A DNA stretch of 6,165 bases from Bacillota bacterium (lineage in GTDB: Bacteria > Bacillota > Clostridia > Christensenellales > Borkfalkiaceae): contig QAKO01000002.1 in the NCBI GenBank assembly GCA_003343765.1, forward strand, positions 1 to 6,165. The letters are read 5' to 3'. Made by a program: the position numbers and the translations under genes. Positions 1 through 6,110 of the stretch are shown here, in pieces. The stretch's first letter is position 1. Each line of letters begins with the position of its first letter. The notes under the pieces are model-generated. The model was not told the origin of the DNA. It worked only from the letters and a program-made list of their open reading frames with translations, and made no database searches.

Positions 1-1935
1 GATGACAACAACGACGACGGCGGAAATACGGGCGGCGGCGGAACGACGTCCGGCGGACAGATCGCGCTTGTTGACGCATCGGATCTTGCGGACAAACTTT
101 TCCTGATGTACACGTTTGAAGACGCGGACGTGAGCGGAAAGATCTCCGCGGTCGACCCTTACACGGGTGCGGCTGTTGAATCGGGTGCGACGTACGGCAC
201 GAGTGCTGCGCTCGTTACGACGCCGGGTACGAATGTGGGCGGTTCCAAGAAAGCGTTCGATACGGCAGGAGCTTTGATGCTGTCGAACACGTTTGCGGAT
301 ACGACGTTCAAGGAAATGGAAGACGACGGGAGCGGCTATTATGTGCTGAACACGTCGGCGGATGAATTCACGGGCGTATCCGTATCTTTCTGGGCGTATA
401 ACTACGAAACGTATTCGGGTGTTGCTTCCGGCAGTGAGGCGGCGGACTGGTCGAACGTGATCGACACGACGGATCTTTCCATTACGTGGGGCAATATTTC
501 GGACAAAATCAACAACAACGACGGAACATACGGCGCGATCTATCCGGGCAACAATGCAACGCTTGGCAGGGCGGCGTACCCGACGAGTATGTATCAGAAC
601 GCGCAGGGCAGCCTGACGCAGGCGCAGATCACGGCATCTCCGAATTCGCTCGGCAACAACGGCAACGGCAGCGACGGGCAGCCTGTCAATAAATGGTGGG
701 CGTTCAACGCGATCTCGGGAACACTTCTGGGTGATGCGGCGGATGATCCTGCGGACGATACCGAAGCGGCACAGGCCATGGCGGAGCAGTATCTGCAGAC
801 ATGGCGTTATGTTACGATCGACATCCATTATGAAACGGGTATTTCTTTCTATGCGAACGGCGCGTTGGCGTTCCGGTATACGCCGGAACAGCTCGAATCT
901 TTCTATGTGACGGGCAACAAAGCGGACTGGGATGCAATGTACCAGGAAATCTTGCTCGGTCTGATGAAAAACGGCGAAGGCTGGAGCACTTTCAACCTGT
1001 TCAACGGCGTTTCGGGCATTTATGTAGACGATCTGATCATCGGGCAGTCTCTGACGGCAACGGAAGCGGAACATCTTTACGAAGATCTTGCTTCGGCGGC
1101 TACGGGAACGACGGTGGATGTAGATACGAGCATCACTTCCACGATGGAAGATCCGGGTAAAGGCGAGGCGGAAGCGGAGGCGCTGAAAAAAGCGGCTCAA
1201 ATGCATGAAGATGCGGAAGCTGCCGTATTCACTGCTTTGGAGAATCTGAAACAGACCGGAGAATTCACGGGACCTGCATTGGGTGATACCGAAAACACTG
1301 TTTTTTCGGCAAACGTGATTAGTGTTTTGCGTGAAAATTATGACAAGAAGAATAACTGGGCTTGGGCAAAAGGAACGGTTGTCAATCCTACGGAAACGGA
1401 AACCGGATTTACGTTCTCGGTTACGGGTTATTCGATAGCGAACAGCACCAACGGTTCGGCAGATCAGTATTATTATTTGCTGAGCTACGGTTTGATCAAG
1501 AACAATGCAAACCTGGCATGCTTCAAACCGGATGCGCAAAACTGGGGAACGGGCATCGAAAATCCTGTTTACAATTATTATGAGAACGGAAGCGACACGC
1601 CTACGTCGAATCATTATCCTACGGAATGGACGGTTTGGTCTGATACGTTGTCAGTATGTAAGGTCAAACTGACGGTAGAATATGTGCGGGAAACGAAATC
1701 CGTTACAGTTACCTGGGATCTTTACGAAGTGGATGCTGGCATGACGTACACAGCGACACAGGATTATGAAGGCGGCACGGCATCGGCGTCTTATACGGTT
1801 CCGGAGCAAACGTATAAAGTTGTGCAGACGGCAACTGTTGCGGAAGATTTGATGGGCGGAGAGATCATAATGCGTTTGTTCAACGATCACAGCGCATTCT
1901 TTATGACGGAAGTAACAGGTGGCACGCTGAGCTGA
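1..1935 (+). CDS. LamG-like surface lipoprotein, 5'-truncated by window edge
   Basis: The reading frame is open from the first base, so the true start lies upstream; 644 codons are visible, ending in TGA. Codons 1-20 are an Asp/Asn/Gly/Thr linker very like the stretch after the lipid-anchor cysteine of the next gene. I infer that only a signal peptide and lipobox, perhaps 30 residues, are missing. Codons about 34-365 look like a LamG/concanavalin-type jellyroll: the opening LFLMYTFED, SVSFWAYNYE, WRYVTIDIHYE, ISFYANGALAFRY and the closing GIYVDDLIIG are typical strands of that fold. Codons about 385-420 are Ala/Glu/Lys-rich and probably helical. Codons about 435-644 form a second beta-rich domain (WAWAKGTVVNP, KLTVEYVRETKSVTVTWDLY) that I cannot assign. 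No catalytic motif is visible, so a glycan-binding or adhesion role beside the GH43 enzymes is the best guess. An enzyme of unknown family cannot be excluded. The ATG at 106 is inside the domain and is not the start. Confidence 0.85.
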   Translation, partial: DDNNDDGGNTGGGGTTSGGQIALVDASDLADKLFLMYTFEDADVSGKISAVDPYTGAAVESGATYGTSAALVTTPGTNVGGSKKAFDTAGALMLSNTFADTTFKEMEDDGSGYYVLNTSADEFTGVSVSFWAYNYETYSGVASGSEAADWSNVIDTTDLSITWGNISDKINNNDGTYGAIYPGNNATLGRAAYPTSMYQNAQGSLTQAQITASPNSLGNNGNGSDGQPVNKWWAFNAISGTLLGDAADDPADDTEAAQAMAEQYLQTWRYVTIDIHYETGISFYANGALAFRYTPEQLESFYVTGNKADWDAMYQEILLGLMKNGEGWSTFNLFNGVSGIYVDDLIIGQSLTATEAEHLYEDLASAATGTTVDVDTSITSTMEDPGKGEAEAEALKKAAQMHEDAEAAVFTALENLKQTGEFTGPALGDTENTVFSANVISVLRENYDKKNNWAWAKGTVVNPTETETGFTFSVTGYSIANSTNGSADQYYYLLSYGLIKNNANLACFKPDAQNWGTGIENPVYNYYENGSDTPTSNHYPTEWTVWSDTLSVCKVKLTVEYVRETKSVTVTWDLYEVDAGMTYTATQDYEGGTASASYTVPEQTYKVVQTATVAEDLMGGEIIMRLFNDHSAFFMTEVTGGTLS

Positions 1936-1956
1936 CCGAAAACGAGATAACGGAAT

Positions 1957-1985
1957 GAAAGGGCTGCGCGGAAGGTAGCCCTTTC
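1957..1985 (+). terminator. Hairpin between genes 1 and 2, weak terminator or attenuator
   Basis: GAAAGGGCT (1957-1965) pairs perfectly with AGCCCTTTC (1977-1985) around an 11-base loop. It begins 21 bases after the stop of gene 1. The U content lies mostly inside the 3' arm (CCCTTTCTTA) and no long U tract follows, so termination is probably partial. Such a hairpin could lower or uncouple expression of gene 2 relative to gene 1, or protect the 3' end of the upstream message. Confidence 0.55.
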
Positions 1986-2032
1986 TTAAACGGGCGGGCG
2001 GAGCAAAGCGAAGTCTGCGGAAAAAGAGAAAC

Positions 2033-2037
2033 GGAGG
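2033..2037 (+). promoter_or_regulatory. Ribosome binding site of gene 2
   Basis: GGAGG lies 6 bases before the ATG at 2044. It fixes the start, which gives a complete lipoprotein signal peptide. Confidence 0.85.
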
Positions 2038-2043
2038 ACGGAA

Positions 2044-3999
2044 ATGAAACGTGCGAAAATGACGGTGTCGGCGTTGGTTCTTGCGCTTTTGATGGCGATG
2101 TCGGTACTGCTTGCGGCGTGCGGCAAGACCGACGATGATAGCGGGAACAATAACGGCGGGGGGACGACGGAGCCTGGTGCGCCCACGCATTCGTTTGAGA
2201 TCGACGTAGAGCAGGCGCCCAATCTTACGTACAAATCTTCGGAAGACACGTACGTGGATGCGAGCGTGATGACGGACGAACTGGTCATCGTATACGATGC
2301 GGAGAAGACGGTGACGGCGGAAGTAGCGGAAGGGAATGTAACTCTTTCGAAAGGAACGAGCGAGACGGCAAACGGCAAAAAGACGGACACATATACCGTT
2401 ACGGCGACGGGAACGGGCGCATATACGCTGAATTTCAATTCGGGTGAAGAAAAAGTGGAGACGTTCACGTCGGAAGTGGCGGCGGCGTATCCTGCGGATC
2501 CCGATCTTCCGACGTTGTCGCGTTCGGCGATGAACGTATCGGATGTCGGGTATGTGCATGATCCCGTGGTTGTGGAAGCAGACGGGAAATATTATGAATT
2601 CAACACAGACAATGCGGGCGGCGATTACGGGTATCAGGTGCGCGTGAGCGACGATCTGATCCACTGGACGAAGCTGGAAGATCCCGCGATCGAAAACTGC
2701 GGCAAGAACGATTCGGATGCAAAGACGGTGTACGAATCGGGCAAAGGCGGGCTGCAGGAAGTGTACGATATACTCAAGGGCGACGGAAACTGGAACAATT
2801 CCTGCTGGACGCTCTGGGCGCCCGAAGTCACGCAGGCGGCAGACGGCGGCTGGTGGCTGTACGGCAGCTGGACGACGGCTTTCGGGTCATCGCATTCGGT
2901 TATTTTCCAGTGTTATTCCAAGGATATAGCCGGCCCGTACGAGTTCAAAGACATCATAGTGTATTCGTATGACGGCGGCGGCATCTGGCCGAACGCGATC
3001 GATGCGAGCATTTATTATGATACCGACGGCAGAATGTACATGGCGTACGGTTCTTTCTCGGGCGGCATTTACAGTATTGAGCTGGATCCGCAGACGGGCC
3101 TGCGCAAGGACGGCCTGAGCGGCAACGATCTTCTGAAAGGCTCTTCAAAGACGCAGGCGGAGCGGTACGGTGCGAGCCTTGTGCCTAACGGTTATATGGA
3201 AGGTCCTGTCATCAGCTATCATGAAAACGTACCCGTTTACACGGGCGATCCGAAGTCCTACAATGCGGAAAGCTACGAATATAAAAATCAGTATTACCTG
3301 ATGGGTTCGTCCAACAGCCTTTCGTCCGATTACAATATGCGCAGTTATGTAAGCACGTCACCGACGAGCGGATTCACCTCGTTGACGGGAACGGGCGACA
3401 ACTCGGGCAACCGCGTGAGCGGTTCGTTCACCTGGAGAACGAACGATTCCGACCGTTCTCCCTCGTACGAATTTTTTGCGCCTGGGCATAACGACATGAT
3501 CACGACGTCTACGGGCAAAAACCTGATCGCGTACCACAACCGCACGACGTTCGGCGGCGGCAATCATTTCCTGTTTATCAGCCAGTACACGTTCAATTCG
3601 CGCGGCGATCTCGTGATGAGTCCGAACCGCTATGCGGGCGAGACGGTGCGTAAAGTGACCGAGGACGAAGTGCTGAATATTTCCGCTGGAAAATACGCAT
3701 ATGTGGCGGTCACGAACAACAGGTACGATTCCACGTATAACGGCGGCTATGCCAAGGAAGATCTGATGCTGGCGGAAAACAATGTCCTGAAAATCGGGAA
3801 TACGGCAGTCGGAAGCTGGCACCTGTACGGAGATAACTATATTTATATCGAGATCACGGGCGGCGATGCGGCATTGAAGGGGAATTATTACGGTGCGGTC
3901 ATGCCTGCGTATATTGAATCGCAGGGCGAAGGCGGCCTGACGATCTCCTGCCTGAGCGAGAACGGCAAGAACACGCTGTATCTCAATTCGCTGGTTTAA
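2044..3999 (+). CDS. GH43 lipoprotein, probable endo-1,5-alpha-L-arabinanase
   Basis: This 651-residue protein should hydrolyse alpha-1,5-linked arabinan at the cell surface (EC 3.2.1.99 by family; substrate inferred). Residues 1-25 form a signal peptide with Lys/Arg at 2, 3 and 5 and a long hydrophobic core. The lipobox LAAC places the anchor Cys at 26, followed by an Asp/Asn/Gly tether (29-46). Residues about 50-145 are a Thr/Val/Glu-rich beta region, perhaps Ig-like. The five-bladed propeller runs from about 165 to 535. Its likely catalytic residues are D173 in VHDP (base), D320 in PNAID (pKa modulator) and E386 in MEGP (acid). H482 in APGHND matches the calcium-associated His of Bacillus Abn2-type enzymes, and WAPE (258-261) and YHNRT are also family-typical. 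Residues about 537-651 match the small C-terminal domain of these arabinanases. C219 and C254 could form a disulfide. Another GH43 specificity, such as arabinofuranosidase, is the main alternative. Confidence 0.9.
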   Translation: MKRAKMTVSALVLALLMAMSVLLAACGKTDDDSGNNNGGGTTEPGAPTHSFEIDVEQAPNLTYKSSEDTYVDASVMTDELVIVYDAEKTVTAEVAEGNVTLSKGTSETANGKKTDTYTVTATGTGAYTLNFNSGEEKVETFTSEVAAAYPADPDLPTLSRSAMNVSDVGYVHDPVVVEADGKYYEFNTDNAGGDYGYQVRVSDDLIHWTKLEDPAIENCGKNDSDAKTVYESGKGGLQEVYDILKGDGNWNNSCWTLWAPEVTQAADGGWWLYGSWTTAFGSSHSVIFQCYSKDIAGPYEFKDIIVYSYDGGGIWPNAIDASIYYDTDGRMYMAYGSFSGGIYSIELDPQTGLRKDGLSGNDLLKGSSKTQAERYGASLVPNGYMEGPVISYHENVPVYTGDPKSYNAESYEYKNQYYLMGSSNSLSSDYNMRSYVSTSPTSGFTSLTGTGDNSGNRVSGSFTWRTNDSDRSPSYEFFAPGHNDMITTSTGKNLIAYHNRTTFGGGNHFLFISQYTFNSRGDLVMSPNRYAGETVRKVTEDEVLNISAGKYAYVAVTNNRYDSTYNGGYAKEDLMLAENNVLKIGNTAVGSWHLYGDNYIYIEITGGDAALKGNYYGAVMPAYIESQGEGGLTISCLSENGKNTLYLNSLV

Positions 4000-4006
4000 C
4001 GGCATC

Positions 4007-4022
4007 GCGGCAGGAATGCCGC
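4007..4022 (+). other. Short hairpin after gene 2
   Basis: GCGGCA (4007-4012) and TGCCGC (4017-4022) pair around a GGAA loop, 7 bases after the stop codon. No U tract follows. It may stabilise the 3' end of the transcript ahead of the main terminator. Confidence 0.5.
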
Positions 4023-4038
4023 AGAAATAAGTTCACCC

Positions 4039-4056
4039 GCGGCGGTAAAACGCCGC
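4039..4056 (+). other. Second short GC hairpin after gene 2
   Basis: GCGGCG (4039-4044) and CGCCGC (4051-4056) pair around a 6-base loop, GTAAAA. There is no U tract, so it is not an intrinsic terminator by itself. Confidence 0.5.
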
Positions 4057-4070
4057 AAGACATTCAAAAT

Positions 4071-4106
4071 CCTGAAAAAAGGGCGCTTCGGCGCTCTTTT
4101 TTCAGG
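4071..4106 (+). terminator. Strong, probably bidirectional intrinsic terminator
   Basis: Two 16-base arms (4071-4086 and 4091-4106) pair along their full length with one G-U wobble, closed by a C(UUCG)G tetraloop, which is exceptionally stable. The GC core (GGGCGC) is followed by a run of six U in the 3' arm, mirrored by six A in the 5' arm, so the same element can work on both strands. It should end transcription of genes 1 and 2. Confidence 0.9.
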
Positions 4107-4109
4107 CAC

Positions 4110-4150
4110 GGGACATACGGGACATACGGGACATTGGGGCATTGGGGCAT
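4110..4150. repeat. Short tandem repeat, 9-bp then 8-bp units
   Basis: GGGACATAC occurs at 4110-4118 and 4119-4127, then GGGACATTG (4128-4136), GGGCATTG (4137-4144) and a partial GGGCAT (4145-4150). The period drops from 9 to 8 by loss of one A. It lies 3 bases downstream of the terminator. Confidence 0.85.
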
Positions 4151-4202
4151 TTTGCCGCGGAACGGCCATACAAAAGCCAAGGCCTGTTCCCGGCGGCAAA
4201 AT
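4149..4202. repeat. Long imperfect inverted repeat
   Basis: ATTTTGCCGC (4149-4158) pairs with GCGGCAAAAT (4193-4202), GGAAC (4159-4163) with GTTCC (4186-4190), and GGCC (4164-4167) with GGCC (4181-4184). This makes a 19-bp stem with two small bulges on the 3' side and a 13-base loop. It could be a structured leader element of gene 3 or the remnant of a small palindromic mobile repeat; no function is shown by the sequence. Confidence 0.65.
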
Positions 4203-4211
4203 ATAGCCGCT

Positions 4212-4330
4212 CAGACGATGTACGCACAAATTCTGATCTCAAGATTTTATTCTCACAAAATCTTTTTAGGCAGATTTTATTCTCACAAATTCTATTCAGG
4301 CAGATTCTATTCACGCAGACCATGTCTGCA
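4212..4330. repeat. Degenerate 15/30-bp tandem repeat array before gene 3
   Basis: The clearest units are 4241-4270, 4271-4300 and 4301-4330, each 30 bases and each made of two related 15-base halves such as CAGATTTTATTCTCA and CAAATTCTATTCAGG. A more diverged unit lies at 4212-4240 and is one base short. Units at the ends are more diverged than the central ones, as in an ageing tandem array. It ends about 40 bases before the start of gene 3, where operators or leader RNA would be expected. Confidence 0.8.
4315..4329. promoter_or_regulatory. Candidate operator-like inverted repeat
   Basis: GCAGAC (4315-4320) and GTCTGC (4324-4329) are perfect inverted 6-mers separated by CAT. The site overlaps the last repeat unit and lies 40 bases before the start of gene 3. 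Its size fits a dimeric repressor site, but no matching regulator is in the window. Confidence 0.3.
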
Positions 4331-4353
4331 CGGATGAAATCTGCCGGGTGATA

Positions 4354-4361
4354 AAGAGAGG
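4354..4361 (+). promoter_or_regulatory. Ribosome binding site of gene 3
   Basis: AAGAGAGG lies 8 bases before the ATG at 4370. Two in-frame stop codons (4349-4351 and 4352-4354) lie immediately upstream, so no longer start with an export signal is possible in this frame. Confidence 0.8.
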
Positions 4362-4369
4362 CCGGTTTT

Positions 4370-5800
4370 ATGGAAGAAAGAAACGAAATTTTAAAAGATC
4401 CTTGTTTTGCACCGTTGCTGACGAAGGATGACGCGCCGAAGTCCGAATGGGGGATATTCGGGGCGCACGATCCGTCCATGATCTATGCAGACGGGGCGTA
4501 TTACGTATTTTCGACGGGTACGTACGGGCAGAATTATTACCAGATCCGAAAATCCGAAGATCTGATCCGATGGGAGTATATAGGGCAGGCATTTCCGCGG
4601 GGGATCCGCGCGTCGCTTGGCCCCGTGCTTTCGGAAATGGAGGAGTGCGCCGCGCGGTGCTGTAACGACACGCTTTGGGCGCCCGATATTATCAGGGGAG
4701 CGGACGGCAAATATTGGCTGTACGGCTGTTTTTCGGCGGAATTCGGCAAGAACTATTCGGGGATCTTTCTGGCGAAGTCGGAGCGTGTGGACGGGGAATA
4801 TTCGCTGGTTTCGCCGCTGGTCACGACGGGCGGAAGATGGGGCGAAACGCCCAACGCGATCGACGCGCAGATTTTTTACGACGGACACAAAATGTACATG
4901 ACGTACGGCAGTTTTTTCGGCGGAATCCGCGTTCTGGAGCTGGATCCTGCCACGGGACTGCGGAAGGACGGTTTCACGTTTTCGCGGCACCGTGCGGGGA
5001 AAATTTCGGACGAAGAATATTACGGGAAAGTGCTGGTTTCTTCCGACGATCAGGAAGGGAGCGTGGTTGCGGTCAAAGAAGTTCCCGTGTTTTTGGGCGA
5101 CGTTTTCCGCGAAGAGATCGAGCTGCAGAGAGTGCGGCTGTTCAGTCTGGTCACGTCGGCGGATTCGCTGTTTACCCGATACAATATGCGGCTGTTTACG
5201 AGCACGAAGGCGGACGGAGAGTATATGCGCGCGCCGTACGGCGCGCGCGGCGTCAAGCTGAGCAGTTCGTTCAGCTGGAAAAGGGATGCGGAGGATGCGG
5301 CGGTCGGCTACGATTTTTTTGCGCCGGGGCATTGCGATCTTTTTGAAACGCAGGACGGCAGGAACCTGATCGTCTATCACGACAGAACGCCGTCGGGCGG
5401 GAGATTTCATTATTTATTTCTGAGCCTTTACGCTTACAACGTGCGCGGCGAGATCGTGATGAGTCCCAACCGCTATGCGGGGGAGCGGCTCCGTCCGATC
5501 GGATTCGGGGAGCTTGCGGGGCAAAAATTCGATTACATCGCGCTTGGCGAGGAAAACGATAAAACGGTTTACGCAAAACAGGGGCTGGAATTTCAGAAAA
5601 ACGGTTCTCTGGCGATCGGAGGCAGAGTGCGCGGAGAATGGAAGCTGTACGGGGATTATTTTGTTTCGTTCACGCTGGACGGCGAGGTTTACCACGGTGC
5701 GGCGATGCCTGCCTGGATCGAACGGGATCGCAGCGTCGGGATCACGGTGTCGGCGCGCGGCGAAAACGGTTTGCCGATTTTCCTCAACCTTGCACGCTGA
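4370..5800 (+). CDS. Cytoplasmic GH43 enzyme, arabinanase-like paralogue of gene 2
   Basis: This 476-residue protein is a close relative of gene 2 but begins MEERNEILKD with no signal peptide, lipobox or tether, so it probably acts in the cytoplasm on imported arabino-oligosaccharides (inferred). The propeller spans about 28-375. Likely catalytic residues are D34 in AHDP, D165 in PNAID and E229 in QEGS; H321 in APGHCD matches the calcium-associated His. This spacing and the total length are close to the Bacillus Abn2-type enzymes. WAPD (103-106) and YHDRT (336-340) are also conserved. Residues about 377-476 form the same small C-terminal domain as gene 2 (EWKLYGDY, AAMPAWIE, ending FLNLAR). 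It lacks the N-terminal beta region of gene 2. Six cysteines (12, 93, 97, 98, 120, 322) suit a reducing compartment. The usual EGP around the acid is EGS here, so specificity may have shifted. An exo-acting or oligosaccharide-preferring activity is possible. Confidence 0.9.
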   Translation: MEERNEILKDPCFAPLLTKDDAPKSEWGIFGAHDPSMIYADGAYYVFSTGTYGQNYYQIRKSEDLIRWEYIGQAFPRGIRASLGPVLSEMEECAARCCNDTLWAPDIIRGADGKYWLYGCFSAEFGKNYSGIFLAKSERVDGEYSLVSPLVTTGGRWGETPNAIDAQIFYDGHKMYMTYGSFFGGIRVLELDPATGLRKDGFTFSRHRAGKISDEEYYGKVLVSSDDQEGSVVAVKEVPVFLGDVFREEIELQRVRLFSLVTSADSLFTRYNMRLFTSTKADGEYMRAPYGARGVKLSSSFSWKRDAEDAAVGYDFFAPGHCDLFETQDGRNLIVYHDRTPSGGRFHYLFLSLYAYNVRGEIVMSPNRYAGERLRPIGFGELAGQKFDYIALGEENDKTVYAKQGLEFQKNGSLAIGGRVRGEWKLYGDYFVSFTLDGEVYHGAAMPAWIERDRSVGITVSARGENGLPIFLNLAR

Positions 5801-5843
5801 AAGATCATGCGGAAAACAGTCGGACTTTCTGCAATATTTTTTT
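5796..5843 (+). terminator. Possible weak terminator overlapping the end of gene 3
   Basis: GCTGAAAG (5796-5803) pairs with CTTTCTGC (5825-5832) with one T-T mismatch, enclosing a 21-base loop, and is followed by AATATTTTTTT (5833-5843). The U tract is good but the stem is weak and starts within the last codons, so efficiency is doubtful. Confidence 0.35.
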
Positions 5844-5844
5844 G

Positions 5845-5874
5845 AACCGTCAGGGCGGTGTCGCCCTGACGGTT
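5845..5874. repeat. Perfect inverted repeat, 13-bp stem
   Basis: AACCGTCAGGGCG (5845-5857) and its exact complement (5862-5874) enclose a 4-base loop, GTGT. The T run lies before the hairpin on the + strand rather than after it, so it does not fit a standard intrinsic terminator in either direction. Confidence 0.8.
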
Positions 5875-5925
5875 ACGTGATAACTTTGGAACTTTTGCAG
5901 ACTACCGAAGTTCAGCGAAAATATT

Positions 5926-5968
5926 TTCCCCTGCAAAGCGGCTGAAAAACAGCCGCTTTGCAGGGGAA
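5926..5968. repeat. Perfect inverted repeat, 18-bp stem
   Basis: The arms 5926-5943 and 5951-5968 are exact complements (TTCCCCTGCAAAGCGGCT and its partner) around the 7-base loop GAAAAAC. No U tract follows on the + strand. On the - strand the stem is followed by AAAATATTTT, so at best it is a weak - strand terminator. Confidence 0.85.
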
Positions 5969-6017
5969 GGGAAAAGCGTTTAAAATGTGCGGCACGGCTG
6001 CAAAACGTGAAAAGCGG

Positions 6018-6042
6018 ACTTTCGGCAGATCCTGCCGAAAGT
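6018..6042. repeat. Perfect inverted repeat, 11-bp stem
   Basis: ACTTTCGGCAG (6018-6028) and CTGCCGAAAGT (6032-6042) pair around a 3-base loop. No U tract lies on either side. Confidence 0.75.
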
Positions 6043-6057
6043 TGATTGAAGGAAAAG

Positions 6058-6092
6058 GGAAAGAGCAGAAGTTTCTGCCGCTTTCCTTTTTT
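6058..6092 (+). terminator. Intrinsic terminator at the end of the hairpin series
   Basis: GGAAAG (6058-6063) pairs with CTTTCC (6081-6086) and GCAGA (6065-6069) with TCTGC (6074-6078), with a small internal loop between the two helices and a 4-base apical loop. TTTTTT follows directly (6087-6092). This is the best + strand terminator after gene 3, about 290 bases beyond its stop codon. Confidence 0.75.
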
Positions 6093-6096
6093 AATA

Positions 6097-6110
6097 GTAT
6101 TATATAATAC
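6097..6110. promoter_or_regulatory. AT palindrome containing TATAAT, possible promoter element
   Basis: GTATTATATAATAC is a perfect 14-base palindrome and contains the consensus -10 hexamer TATAAT at 6103-6108, and by symmetry on the - strand as well. No recognisable -35 box lies at the usual distance, because the terminator occupies that space. It may be the promoter of a gene beyond the right edge, or only an AT-rich palindrome. Confidence 0.3.

Larger units (their letters stand above)
4000..4369. other. Structured 370-bp intergenic region between the two GH43 genes
   Basis: No credible gene is present. In order it holds two short GC hairpins, a strong terminator (ending 4106), a 9/8-bp tandem repeat, a 54-base imperfect inverted repeat, a 15/30-bp tandem repeat array, a 15-base inverted repeat and the ribosome binding site of gene 3. 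I found no convincing -35/-10 pair. Because a strong terminator precedes gene 3, that gene probably has its own promoter somewhere in 4107-4350. Confidence 0.7.

Noticed and set aside
106..108. ATG as the start of gene 1
   Set aside because: The frame is open upstream to the window edge with a lipoprotein-type linker, and the ATG is inside the first strand of the LamG-like domain.
1651..2664. Long - strand open frame of 337 codons spanning the end of gene 1 and the start of gene 2
   Set aside because: It is extremely Arg/His-rich, crosses two well-supported genes and their spacer, and has no domain. This is the usual antisense shadow of codon bias.
4212..4330. CRISPR array
   Set aside because: The units are contiguous and degenerate, with no unique spacers between identical repeats, and no cas genes are present.
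4322..4351. Nine-codon frame (MSARMKSAG) just before gene 3, possible leader peptide
   Set aside because: No Shine-Dalgarno sequence precedes it and its codons show no attenuation pattern; it lies in an inverted repeat and the repeat array.
4102..4479. - strand frame of 125 codons with pentapeptide repeats of the type CENKI
   Set aside because: The repeats follow automatically from the 15-bp DNA repeat, since 15 is a multiple of three. The frame runs through the terminator and into gene 3 antisense, with no ribosome binding site checked as convincing.
4391..5410. Long - strand open frame of 339 codons opposite gene 3
   Set aside because: Same Arg-rich shadow composition, lying wholly within a well-supported GH43 gene; a similar one lies opposite the end of gene 2 (3358-4005).
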